Positions 32,401-40,901 of a stretch of 42,596 nt of DNA are shown one piece after another. The DNA lies in assembly GCA_003645185.1 (NCBI GenBank), contig QNEL01000004.1, forward strand, positions 1 through 42,596, read 5' to 3'. The notes below the pieces were generated by a model. It ran no database searches, was not told the origin of the DNA, and saw only the letters and a program-made list of their open reading frames with translations. The DNA comes from Candidatus Parabeggiatoa sp. nov. 3. GTDB taxonomy: Bacteria > Pseudomonadota > Gammaproteobacteria > Beggiatoales > Beggiatoaceae. Made by a program: the position numbers and the translations under genes. Position 1 is the stretch's first letter; each line of letters begins with the position of its first letter.

Positions 32401-35400
32401 TTAGTGAATCGGAATCGCTTTTTGCAGTTCAAATCCAATCTCAGGAGTTGTCACCATCCCCATATCAATTTCATAAAACATTCGGCTGTTCTCGCCCAAT
32501 TCGAGAAACGGAATATTGAGCAGTCCAGTCGTTTCATCAAAAAGGCTATCCCCCAATTTACGTTCTGGATTGTCATATTCTGTTAGTTCAAGCACTTTAA
32601 AGTGCAACGGATCGTGGCCCTCAATCACAGACAATTTAACCTGATACATCACACCCGTCTCCTCATTTCCTTTTAACCTGGCTACCGTTGGGATGTTTAA
32701 TTCACCCGTTTCAACGTCATAAATAGAAGGCGACGCTAAATCCGTCAACGGCTTCTGTGGTGGCGGTAGGGGTTCATCATTTGGTTCGCGAATATCACCA
32801 GTTGCAAGCGTGGTGATCATAGTATTTAGGCGGCTACTGAGACTCGCAACTGCGGTTTGTTGCAGTGGTCTATTTGAAATCACTTCTAAGCGTGCCTTTT
32901 TATTGCCCAGTGATGTGGGTTCAAAACTGACATCCACTGTACAATCTGTTTTGGGTGCCAGTGTTTTGGGTACCTGTTTTTCAGATAGACAGTCGTTATG
33001 GCGAATTTTAAATTCACTAGGATTATCACCTACCAATATTACCTTATCAATCTTCAAATTCGTATGACCCGTATTATAGATTGTAAAAGTCTGTCGTTGT
33101 GATTTGAGATTGCTGACAGCCTGAGGCAGATTTAAACGCCCCTTCGTCACATTAACGCCCTCTAGGGCGGGAATAACACTTTCCGCTCCTGCCAAAATAT
33201 GCTTTTTCACTTCAGACAGGGTTAAATTCGGATAAGCTGACCATAATAGGGTGACAGCGGCCGTGACATAAGGTGCCGCCATTGAGGTACCCTGTTGTAG
33301 AGCATAATTCCCACCAGGAACGGTACTGTCAATTTCTTCACCCAAGGCACACAAATCAACGCTATTTTGACCAAAATTGGAAAAGAGAGATAAGTTATTA
33401 TGCTTGTCAACAGAACACACAGAGATAACATTATCCAACTCATAACTGGCTGGATAATAAGGCAAAGCATCATTATCTTGTCTAAATTCATTACCTGCTG
33501 CTACGATAAATAAGCGCCCTTCATCCTTCTCTTTTTGGATGAACTCAAATAATTCTTCATCAAAAGTGTCGCCACCCCAACTGTTATTGGTGCATTTGAT
33601 GCTCATGGTTTGAGCATTTTTCTGTACATATTCTAATGCCTGAATCGCGTTAGAAGAAGAACCAACACAATCAGTACCATGACGTGTTATTAATTGTCTC
33701 ATGACTTTCAGGGCTATAATTCTAGCTGGCCAACCATATCCAGTGGTAATAACACCTGTATTCTCATCATTCTCAGTATTTTCATCATTCTTATTAGCGA
33801 GGTTCGCAACAATACCAGCAACGTGGGTACCATGGCCACAATCATCCATTGGATCGCCATCATCATTAATAAAATCATAGCCATGCACATCATCCACGTA
33901 GCCATTGCCATCGTCGTCAACACCGTTATCTGGTATTTCGCTGGGATTCGTCCAGATGTAGGGTTCTAAATCAGGATGCCTATAATCAACGCCTGAATCA
34001 AGTATGGCGCACAATACAGGCACTTTGGTTTCAATGCTGACAAATTCCTCTTTATCCCGACTCTTGCGCCGCAATGTGTCATTTATGGTTCGGATATCGC
34101 GAGCGCGTATCACATAATCTGGACGAATAGAGACTATCTCAGAAAAAGCTTGATGGCTTTGTGTTGTGATAGCGGCTTCAACATTTTCAACTTGCCACAC
34201 TTCACCATTAATGATGGACAAAACCCTGAGCAAATGAGCCTGAAAAAACGCTCGAAGACGCGATTTGTTTTCGGTTGATATCCCTTTATGGAATTTGACA
34301 ATCACTCGGCCCTGCCAATATTCTGCTCGTTTTCTAGTACGACGAGTTTCAGCTACAGGCTGTTCTTCTGAAGATGAGGGGGCACTGGAATCTGTTTCAG
34401 GTGCCACGAGCTCTGATTCTGAAGCTAATGGAACAGTCGGTTCAGTTTCAGAAACGGATTCCGATTTTGAAGGATCACTGAGTTCAGCTTTGGGAACAAA
34501 GTTTTCCGGTAAAATAAACGAATGGTTTTGTGGTTTAATAGAGAGGGTACCTGTGATCAGATAAAAATCAATCACATTAGGCTCACTGTCTACCCCATTA
34601 TTGTCAGTCACGACTAAACTGAAGTGATAAATATCTGCTTGCTCAAAGAGATGGCTTATTATCGCTTCTTCACTTTCAAGTATTTTTTCATAACCCCTGT
34701 CATTGGTGATAGTCCAAGTATACTTTTCAAGTTTGCCATCGTTATCGTGAGACTCGCTGCCATCCAAGATCACGGCTAACGGTATTCTTTCCTCCTTATC
34801 ATCTATGCTGGGTAACACTTTAGCCTTGGCTATAGGCCTTTCGTTGGCGATCTCAATTTTAGCGACTTGTTCCCCAATCTTAAAAACAACCCGTTCACTG
34901 TTTTCATCATCGTTGTCCGTGACGAATAAACTGATGGTGTAAGTGCCTGATTGTTCAAGGGTTATCGTTGTTTTGGCGGATGAAGTCGATTTTTCAAATC
35001 CAAAACCTTTTTCATCATGACTGGCTAACCAAGTGTATTGCGTAATGGTGCCATCCTCATCATAAGAATCGCTCCCATCCAAATTCAAGGGTAACGGTGC
35101 AAAACCTTTTAGGGGGGAAACCGAGTTAATTTTAGCCTGTGGCCGGGTTATTTTTGGGCCGACTTCGACTGTTACACTGTCTTCGCTTGTCACACCATCC
35201 CGATCAGTGATTTGAAGTGTGATCGTATAGTGGCAAGAGGCCTTGTTATCCATTGAACCCAAAAATAACAGAGTGGGATTGGGGGCTGTCTTATCATCAA
35301 ACCGAGGACTGATTTCCTCACAGTCTTCACTGTTTTCAGGAGATAATTCCGCATCCCAGTTGTAGTCTAAATCCTCTAGCGATTCGTTGGGTTGAGATTG

Positions 35401-36060
35401 TGTGGCATCCAGTTCAATCGTTTCCCCTATGACGACTTGAGTTGGAGAAGCGACAGCTTTTGCAATTAAGGTTTTGATGGTGAGAGTTTGTTTGAACGGT
35501 GGACTGATTTCACCACGGCTATTCTCAACTCGCAAACTAATGATGTGGTTGCCGCTTTCATCAAAAGACTGTGTTATCTGTTGCCCCTTTTGTCTTGGCA
35601 TGCTGCCATTGATTTCCCAGTGGTAATCAACAATATACTGGCCTGTTGAACAACTGGCATCCAATTCCACTTTCAAGGGGTATCCTTTAGCCACCAGGCC
35701 TTCTATTCGAGAAGCCTCAAAACAAGCCTCTAAACCCTTTGCCGTGACTGTCGCGACTTCTTGTGTATCACTGACACCCTTATTATCCGTTACTTTCAAG
35801 CTGATAGTGTACTCGCCCGCTTGATCAAGTAACAAGCTGGCTCGTTTTCCATAAAAGATGGGTTCTTTCGTTTCAGTAGAAGACGTTGTCCATTCGTATT
35901 CTGTGATATCGCCTTGTGATCGACTGGCATCCAAATTGACTCTCAAAGGAACAAAGCCTTCAGTGGGGTAAACTTCCCCATTAGCCACTGGTTTAGCCCA
36001 TAGCGGCGTGGCTATTAAAATGAGTCCGAATAGGATTGTTATGGATTTAAAATCATGCAT
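32401..36060 (-). CDS. Secreted multi-PKD subtilisin-family (S8) serine protease
   Basis: 1219 residues; AGGAG precedes the ATG. Signal peptide 1-22. Five PKD-like beta domains (about 23-500) carry the repeated EYTISLKVTDN signature. A Ser/Glu-rich linker (about 510-575) leads to an inhibitor-I9-like segment (GRVIVKFHKGIS... about 580-660), then the S8 catalytic domain: D688 (AILDSGVDYRHPDL), H746 (GHGTHVAGIVAN), S926 (QGTSMAAPYVTAAV). Next comes an ASPM/choice-of-anchor-D-like domain (FTIYNTGHTNLKI... LAPKTDCTVDVSFEP) and a beta-rich C-terminus. PKD domains ahead of the propeptide are an uncommon order. It may process neighbouring secreted proteins or degrade external polymers. Confidence 0.9.
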   Translation of the reverse strand: MHDFKSITILFGLILIATPLWAKPVANGEVYPTEGFVPLRVNLDASRSQGDITEYEWTTSSTETKEPIFYGKRASLLLDQAGEYTISLKVTDNKGVSDTQEVATVTAKGLEACFEASRIEGLVAKGYPLKVELDASCSTGQYIVDYHWEINGSMPRQKGQQITQSFDESGNHIISLRVENSRGEISPPFKQTLTIKTLIAKAVASPTQVVIGETIELDATQSQPNESLEDLDYNWDAELSPENSEDCEEISPRFDDKTAPNPTLLFLGSMDNKASCHYTITLQITDRDGVTSEDSVTVEVGPKITRPQAKINSVSPLKGFAPLPLNLDGSDSYDEDGTITQYTWLASHDEKGFGFEKSTSSAKTTITLEQSGTYTISLFVTDNDDENSERVVFKIGEQVAKIEIANERPIAKAKVLPSIDDKEERIPLAVILDGSESHDNDGKLEKYTWTITNDRGYEKILESEEAIISHLFEQADIYHFSLVVTDNNGVDSEPNVIDFYLITGTLSIKPQNHSFILPENFVPKAELSDPSKSESVSETEPTVPLASESELVAPETDSSAPSSSEEQPVAETRRTRKRAEYWQGRVIVKFHKGISTENKSRLRAFFQAHLLRVLSIINGEVWQVENVEAAITTQSHQAFSEIVSIRPDYVIRARDIRTINDTLRRKSRDKEEFVSIETKVPVLCAILDSGVDYRHPDLEPYIWTNPSEIPDNGVDDDGNGYVDDVHGYDFINDDGDPMDDCGHGTHVAGIVANLANKNDENTENDENTGVITTGYGWPARIIALKVMRQLITRHGTDCVGSSSNAIQALEYVQKNAQTMSIKCTNNSWGGDTFDEELFEFIQKEKDEGRLFIVAAGNEFRQDNDALPYYPASYELDNVISVCSVDKHNNLSLFSNFGQNSVDLCALGEEIDSTVPGGNYALQQGTSMAAPYVTAAVTLLWSAYPNLTLSEVKKHILAGAESVIPALEGVNVTKGRLNLPQAVSNLKSQRQTFTIYNTGHTNLKIDKVILVGDNPSEFKIRHNDCLSEKQVPKTLAPKTDCTVDVSFEPTSLGNKKARLEVISNRPLQQTAVASLSSRLNTMITTLATGDIREPNDEPLPPPQKPLTDLASPSIYDVETGELNIPTVARLKGNEETGVMYQVKLSVIEGHDPLHFKVLELTEYDNPERKLGDSLFDETTGLLNIPFLELGENSRMFYEIDMGMVTTPEIGFELQKAIPIH

Positions 36061-36180
36061 TTTTATCTCCTATTATCAATAAATCAAAAATACGCAAAAA
36101 AAAAGGGTAACATCAATAAATCTTGAAGGCCCCACGATTTTCTTTTCAAGCCAGTATTTAATGCCTTGTACCCATAATTT

Positions 36181-36240
36181 GCCACGGAAAAACACAGCAC
36201 GGAATGAATTTTTCCGTGTTTTTCCGTGTTTTTCCGTGGC
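36181..36240. repeat. 60-bp inverted repeat, second copy
   Basis: GCCACGGAAAAACACAGCAC at the left faces GTGTTTTTCCGTGTTTTTCC-GTGGC at the right. It ends 9 nt before the stop codon of the giant PKD gene on the minus strand, so it could act as its terminator hairpin. The other copy is at 15371-15430. Confidence 0.75.
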
Positions 36241-36249
36241 AAAATTAAA

Positions 36250-39200
36250 TCAATCCGTAACGTGGAGTTCGATTTCGTTCATAATGACGACATGTGTGTC
36301 AGTCAGATCAATGCAGACTGGTATGTCCGCCGGGTTGAAGACTTCCCCAAAAGATTGCAACTTATCCTTAAAAAGTCCGGCTGCAATATAAAGGGAATGG
36401 CTACCTACCCATGATGCTTTACCTTCTTTATCCTCAATCGGTTTCTTCATCAACCCAAAAAGCTGTTGTTGGAAATCCAGCGGGCTTCTAAAGGGTGTAA
36501 AGGGTGTTTCGAGTTTAATCTCTGATAAGCCTAACTGCTTAGGGCTTTTTTTAGGATTATTCCTTGCATCAAACCACATAAACACATCGTTTGTCCCATC
36601 TCCACCAACTAAAATAGGAACCAATTTAGCAGGAATGTAAACAACAACATAGAGATCGACTATATCTTTATATTCTCCCTCCTCATTTTCAATTGCACAA
36701 TTGGGAACCAGTTCAGGAATTAAATTAACCTTGAGGTCCAGATTCAGTGCATCCCCAAGTTTTTTACGCCGCACCAATTTTCCAGGACTGTCTTCAGATG
36801 ACGGTTCTCCTGACACAAATTGCAACATCGGCCCAACATGAATCGTGATACTTGTCGGATCACTTGTTGTTCCCATTTTATCGATTACCCTCAATTCGAT
36901 AGTATATTTTCCAGGCTTGTCAAAAGTGGGATTGATGACTTGCTTATCGTTGAAATTGCGGTCTGTGACACGAACATCTGAATCGTGGAAATTGTGGTAA
37001 TAAACTGTCCAGTTATACTGCTTATCTGCCTTTGAGGCTGACTCAGATTCACCTTTCAATTCCAATGTCAGTGGTGCAACGCCATAGTAACCCACATTGT
37101 TTTCCAGTTCTAGCAGACCATCTGCTCCCGTGTATGCCTTAACAACATTAGGTGCTTCGATCTTGATGCGAGGAATAAGCGGTGGCCATTTAACCGTCAC
37201 TTTAGCAGTATCAGCTAGGTTGCTCTCATCAGTCACACCCTTTGGCCCCTTTAACTCAAGTATGGGTATATAGGTACATGAGTCAGTATCCTCTGGTACG
37301 CTGCCACTACACGTATCAATAGTGGTCTGTTTTGAATTTTGCTCCTTAATATAACAAGTGAAATTCTGACAGCTTGCCTTATTGCTGCTATCTGCTTCAA
37401 GATGCCAGTTGTAACTGAAATCGTCTGAAACGTCTGAAACCTTGCTACCACAAACTAACTGAGAGGGACTGGCATCCAGATAAACTTGTACAGGCTTTTC
37501 ATAGTCTTGACGAAAGATAAACTGCTCTGGTTCAACTGTCGCTTTTGCAATCAGTTCACAGGCCATGATCTTTTGTTTAGCCGGGACACTTGTTTTACCC
37601 TGATCATCAGTGACTTTTAGAGAAATCCAGTGTTCACGCCTTTCAAAACCCTTATCAGGCGGTATTGTTATGATTTTACTTGAAGGAATCTCCATACCAT
37701 CCAATTCCCATTGATAATTAATAATACTAACGTCGGCTCTGTTTGAACAACTGGCATCCACTTCGGCTATCAAAAACCAGTTTTCTGCCATATTACCTGT
37801 CAAGGTGTCAGGGCTGGAACCTGCCATGATGTTCTCTTGATTGCCGAGTTCCAAACACTCTTCTGAATCATTTTCGCAAGCCAGAAGAGTGGCTTTAAAG
37901 CAGGCTTTAATCTCACAAGCTCCTCCTGTGACTACCGTCACAGTTGCCGTCGCGTCATCGTCCAGCTTCGTCTCCTTCTCAATAACTCTCAAAGTAATGG
38001 TATAGGGGCCCGCTTGGTTGGGCGCTATCCACTGAGTTTTAGGCCCATCTAAGTATTTTAAGTCACCACTATAGGGCGGCGGTTTGATGATCCACTCATA
38101 CTTCTCAATACTACCGGTTGATCTACTCCCATCAAGTGTAATCGTTGTATCCTTGCAAACATCAAGGTTTTTTATCTCATCAGAGATGATCGCATTCAGA
38201 ACGTCCTTCTCTCTTACCCGTACTCCCCCTGATGGCTCTACAGTCGCTTCATCTACCACGCTTTCAGCACGAATCCCACCCGCCTTATCTTTTACTATCA
38301 TCTTAATGGTGTAAGTGCCCTCTTCAGATGGTAATGACAAGCTTGACTTCTTACCTTTGGATTCAACAACAACTTCTCCCTTCTCATTTATCGCCTGCCA
38401 TGTGATATCGTCATCGTCAATATCACCGAATTCTTCAGTTAATTGACTGGCATCCAGTTCGACAACATTGGGATCTTCTTCAGAGGCTGACACGGCTACC
38501 TTTTCTTCTACCTTTTCAGGTTCGATAGGGGGGAGTGGTGGTACTTCCGGGCCACTTACCGTTGCAATCTTTTCGGCTGTTGCTGTTTGACCATTTTTGT
38601 CCTTGACAATGAGATCAATCGTGCGTTCACCCGGCGTGTTGAACAAAAAGCTGGGCTGTCTACCATAAGCGACTTCGCCAGTCGAGGCTTTCCATTCGTA
38701 CTCTACCACACCAGGAACCTCTGGTACACTGAGCTTCACTTCTTTCACGGTTTGCCCCTTACTATCAGTCAAGAACTGCACTTCTGGTTCTTGATCAAGG
38801 CTTGTTGGTACCACTGGTGGCGGCGCGGCGGGCGGTGGCACAGTGATGGGTTTATCAAGAACATTTTCCTTGGTGGTTGTCAAACCGTTTTTGTCTGTGA
38901 GAGTCAAATCAACGTTGTGTTCCCCCTGTTCTGTGAACGAGATAGTGGGCTTTTGACCATAATATACATCGCCACTCGTGGTGGTCCATTTGTACTCAGT
39001 GATATCAGGATTATCACCCGCATCCAAGGTGATCTGTTTCCCTTCTGTCAAACCTTCACCTTCTGTGACAACCTCATTCACCACATTCACAGAGGGTGGA
39101 GTTGGGGGTGTGGGTTTATCGATGATTGTCACGGGTTTGGACTTCACAAGAACTGTGGTTTTCGTTTCATGATTCCCATTGGGCCCTATCACTCTCAAGG

Positions 39201-40809
39201 TGATGACGTGAGTCCCCTGATTTTCAATCCACATATTGGTCAGTTTACCCTTGGCAATATCACCGCTGCTGGATATCCACAGGTATTCTTCAATCTTCCC
39301 CTGCGATTCGCTGCCGTCCAAAGCCAGTTTTAAAGGCGCAGTCCCTTCGGTTGGCGTGATGTTGGCTACCGCGACAGGGGGTTCATGTTCTTCTGGTTGC
39401 TTTTTGACAGTCACAGTGGTTGAAGCCGTTGCGGTTAGGCCATTTTGATCTTTGACTGTCAAAGTGATTGGGTAATTCGCCGCTTCAAGCAATAATAAGC
39501 TGGCTCGCTTACCATATAAAGTAGTACCTTGAGGCGTTGTCCAAGTATAGTCCGTGAGCTTGCCTGTTGAATCACTGGCATCCAGTGTGACGTTTAAGGG
39601 GGCAAAACCGTCAGCAGGTGAAGCCTTGGCCACGGCGACGGGTTCATCTACTGGCCCACTTTTAGGTTTGACAGTTACCTTGGTTTCAGTGGTATGCTCA
39701 TGGCCGTATTTATCCGTGACGAGCAATGTGATGGTATATTCTCCGGCTTCCTCAAACAAGAAAGAAGTTCTGCGGCCATAGAAGGTTTGACCATTTATCG
39801 TCCATTCATACTCCTCGATATCCCCTTCTGATTTATTGGCGTGAAAATTGACATTTAGGGGCACCACACCTTCATTGGGAGAAGCCTTGGCATCCGCGAC
39901 GGGAGGAGGCGGTTCTTTGACCACGACTGTAACTTGTGTGGTGCTATCCAAACCACTTTCGGTCATGACTCTTAAAGTAATGGTATAGGTGTCAGGCTTG
40001 TCAAAGGTCATCTGAGTGAGTTTACCCGAAGCAACCTGCCCATCTGTACTCATCCAGCCATACTCTTTGATCTTATCGCGAGGCTTACTACCATTCGCAT
40101 TAAGCGTAACACTCAAGGGCACGATGCCTTCAAGAGGTGATGCCATCGCGACAGCATCCGGTGCTTCGACTGGCTTTTCCTTTACTGTCACGATGACCGT
40201 ATCAGTCTCATTTCGTCCGTCTTCTGCACTGACAGTTAAAGTAATGCTATGGCTATTCACTTGATTAAGTATGAGCGTGGCGCGTTTTCCGGCGATTTGC
40301 TTATCGGAACTCGTCCACACATAGTCATCAATATCCCCTTTCGACTCACTCGCATCAAGCATGACGGTCAATGGGGCAATGCCTTCCGTTTGTGAGACTG
40401 AAGCTTTTGCTTCAAGCGGTTCAGGTGGTGGCGGGGCATCAACCGTAATGGTTTTTGAAACCTGCTCGGTTTTGTCCGTTTCCGTTTCCGTATCCGTTAC
40501 AATCAGTGTGATGGTGTAAGTCCCTGATTCTTCAAACTTTATCATCGCGACATGGCTATTAGCCATACTCAATTGGCCACCATCAGTCTGCCATTGATAC
40601 TTCACCCCTTCGTAAAACTCTGTCGATAAGGCGACCGTTAATGGGTTGATGCCCGTTTCAGGTAGGGCTGAAATCGTGGAAGCCGGACGAGGCGGTAGGA
40701 CATCTATAACCTGTTGTATCTCATGGCTCAGTGGGTTGCCTTCCACATCATCTGTGACTGTTAAAACAATGATGTGTTTGCCTTCGGAATCAAAACGAAA
40801 AGTGGCTCT
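36250..40809 (-). CDS. Giant PKD-repeat protein, 3' exon of a gene split by a group II intron
   Basis: About 1519 codons read without a stop from 40809, the base after the intron's 3' end, to 36250. An initiation codon is not required here: the first residues RATFRFDSEGKHIIVLTVTD are the second half of a PKD domain, so the start and signal peptide lie in the 5' exon beyond the window. About 13 further PKD modules follow (typical VTLDASxSxG ... YxWxxxxG ... YTITLxVTD), the later ones Cys-containing. A C-terminal domain of about 200 residues without PKD features (DLYVVVYIPAKLVPILVGG...) ends VVIMNEIELHVTD. Probably a surface or extracellular adhesive protein, related in modules to the PKD-subtilase downstream. 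Confidence 0.85.
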   Translation of the reverse strand, partial: RATFRFDSEGKHIIVLTVTDDVEGNPLSHEIQQVIDVLPPRPASTISALPETGINPLTVALSTEFYEGVKYQWQTDGGQLSMANSHVAMIKFEESGTYTITLIVTDTETETDKTEQVSKTITVDAPPPPEPLEAKASVSQTEGIAPLTVMLDASESKGDIDDYVWTSSDKQIAGKRATLILNQVNSHSITLTVSAEDGRNETDTVIVTVKEKPVEAPDAVAMASPLEGIVPLSVTLNANGSKPRDKIKEYGWMSTDGQVASGKLTQMTFDKPDTYTITLRVMTESGLDSTTQVTVVVKEPPPPVADAKASPNEGVVPLNVNFHANKSEGDIEEYEWTINGQTFYGRRTSFLFEEAGEYTITLLVTDKYGHEHTTETKVTVKPKSGPVDEPVAVAKASPADGFAPLNVTLDASDSTGKLTDYTWTTPQGTTLYGKRASLLLLEAANYPITLTVKDQNGLTATASTTVTVKKQPEEHEPPVAVANITPTEGTAPLKLALDGSESQGKIEEYLWISSSGDIAKGKLTNMWIENQGTHVITLRVIGPNGNHETKTTVLVKSKPVTIIDKPTPPTPPSVNVVNEVVTEGEGLTEGKQITLDAGDNPDITEYKWTTTSGDVYYGQKPTISFTEQGEHNVDLTLTDKNGLTTTKENVLDKPITVPPPAAPPPVVPTSLDQEPEVQFLTDSKGQTVKEVKLSVPEVPGVVEYEWKASTGEVAYGRQPSFLFNTPGERTIDLIVKDKNGQTATAEKIATVSGPEVPPLPPIEPEKVEEKVAVSASEEDPNVVELDASQLTEEFGDIDDDDITWQAINEKGEVVVESKGKKSSLSLPSEEGTYTIKMIVKDKAGGIRAESVVDEATVEPSGGVRVREKDVLNAIISDEIKNLDVCKDTTITLDGSRSTGSIEKYEWIIKPPPYSGDLKYLDGPKTQWIAPNQAGPYTITLRVIEKETKLDDDATATVTVVTGGACEIKACFKATLLACENDSEECLELGNQENIMAGSSPDTLTGNMAENWFLIAEVDASCSNRADVSIINYQWELDGMEIPSSKIITIPPDKGFERREHWISLKVTDDQGKTSVPAKQKIMACELIAKATVEPEQFIFRQDYEKPVQVYLDASPSQLVCGSKVSDVSDDFSYNWHLEADSSNKASCQNFTCYIKEQNSKQTTIDTCSGSVPEDTDSCTYIPILELKGPKGVTDESNLADTAKVTVKWPPLIPRIKIEAPNVVKAYTGADGLLELENNVGYYGVAPLTLELKGESESASKADKQYNWTVYYHNFHDSDVRVTDRNFNDKQVINPTFDKPGKYTIELRVIDKMGTTSDPTSITIHVGPMLQFVSGEPSSEDSPGKLVRRKKLGDALNLDLKVNLIPELVPNCAIENEEGEYKDIVDLYVVVYIPAKLVPILVGGDGTNDVFMWFDARNNPKKSPKQLGLSEIKLETPFTPFRSPLDFQQQLFGLMKKPIEDKEGKASWVGSHSLYIAAGLFKDKLQSFGEVFNPADIPVCIDLTDTHVVIMNEIELHVTD

Positions 40810-40851
40810 GTTAAACTAAGCCCTCTACGTCACCGTAAAGGACTCGTCTTC

Positions 40852-40886
40852 AGAACCGTGCGTGAGACTTTCACCTCACACGGCTC
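40852..40886 (-). ncRNA. Group II intron domain V
   Basis: On the minus strand GAGCCGTGTGAGGTGAAAGT continues CTCACGCACGGTTCT, the expected 34-35 nt hairpin: GAGCCGT/ACGGTTC base stem with the AGC-type catalytic triad, bulge, and GAAA tetraloop on the upper stem. This is the most conserved part of the ribozyme and appears intact. Confidence 0.9.
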
Positions 40887-40901
40887 CTTTCTCAACTATT
40901 G

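Noticed and set aside
38587-39333. 248-residue plus-strand frame
   Set aside because: It is antisense to an uninterrupted PKD-repeat coding region and repeats with the PKD module spacing.
40744-40746. GTG as start of the giant PKD gene
   Set aside because: The frame continues upstream through a PKD half-domain to the intron boundary at 40809; the gene is split, not initiated there.
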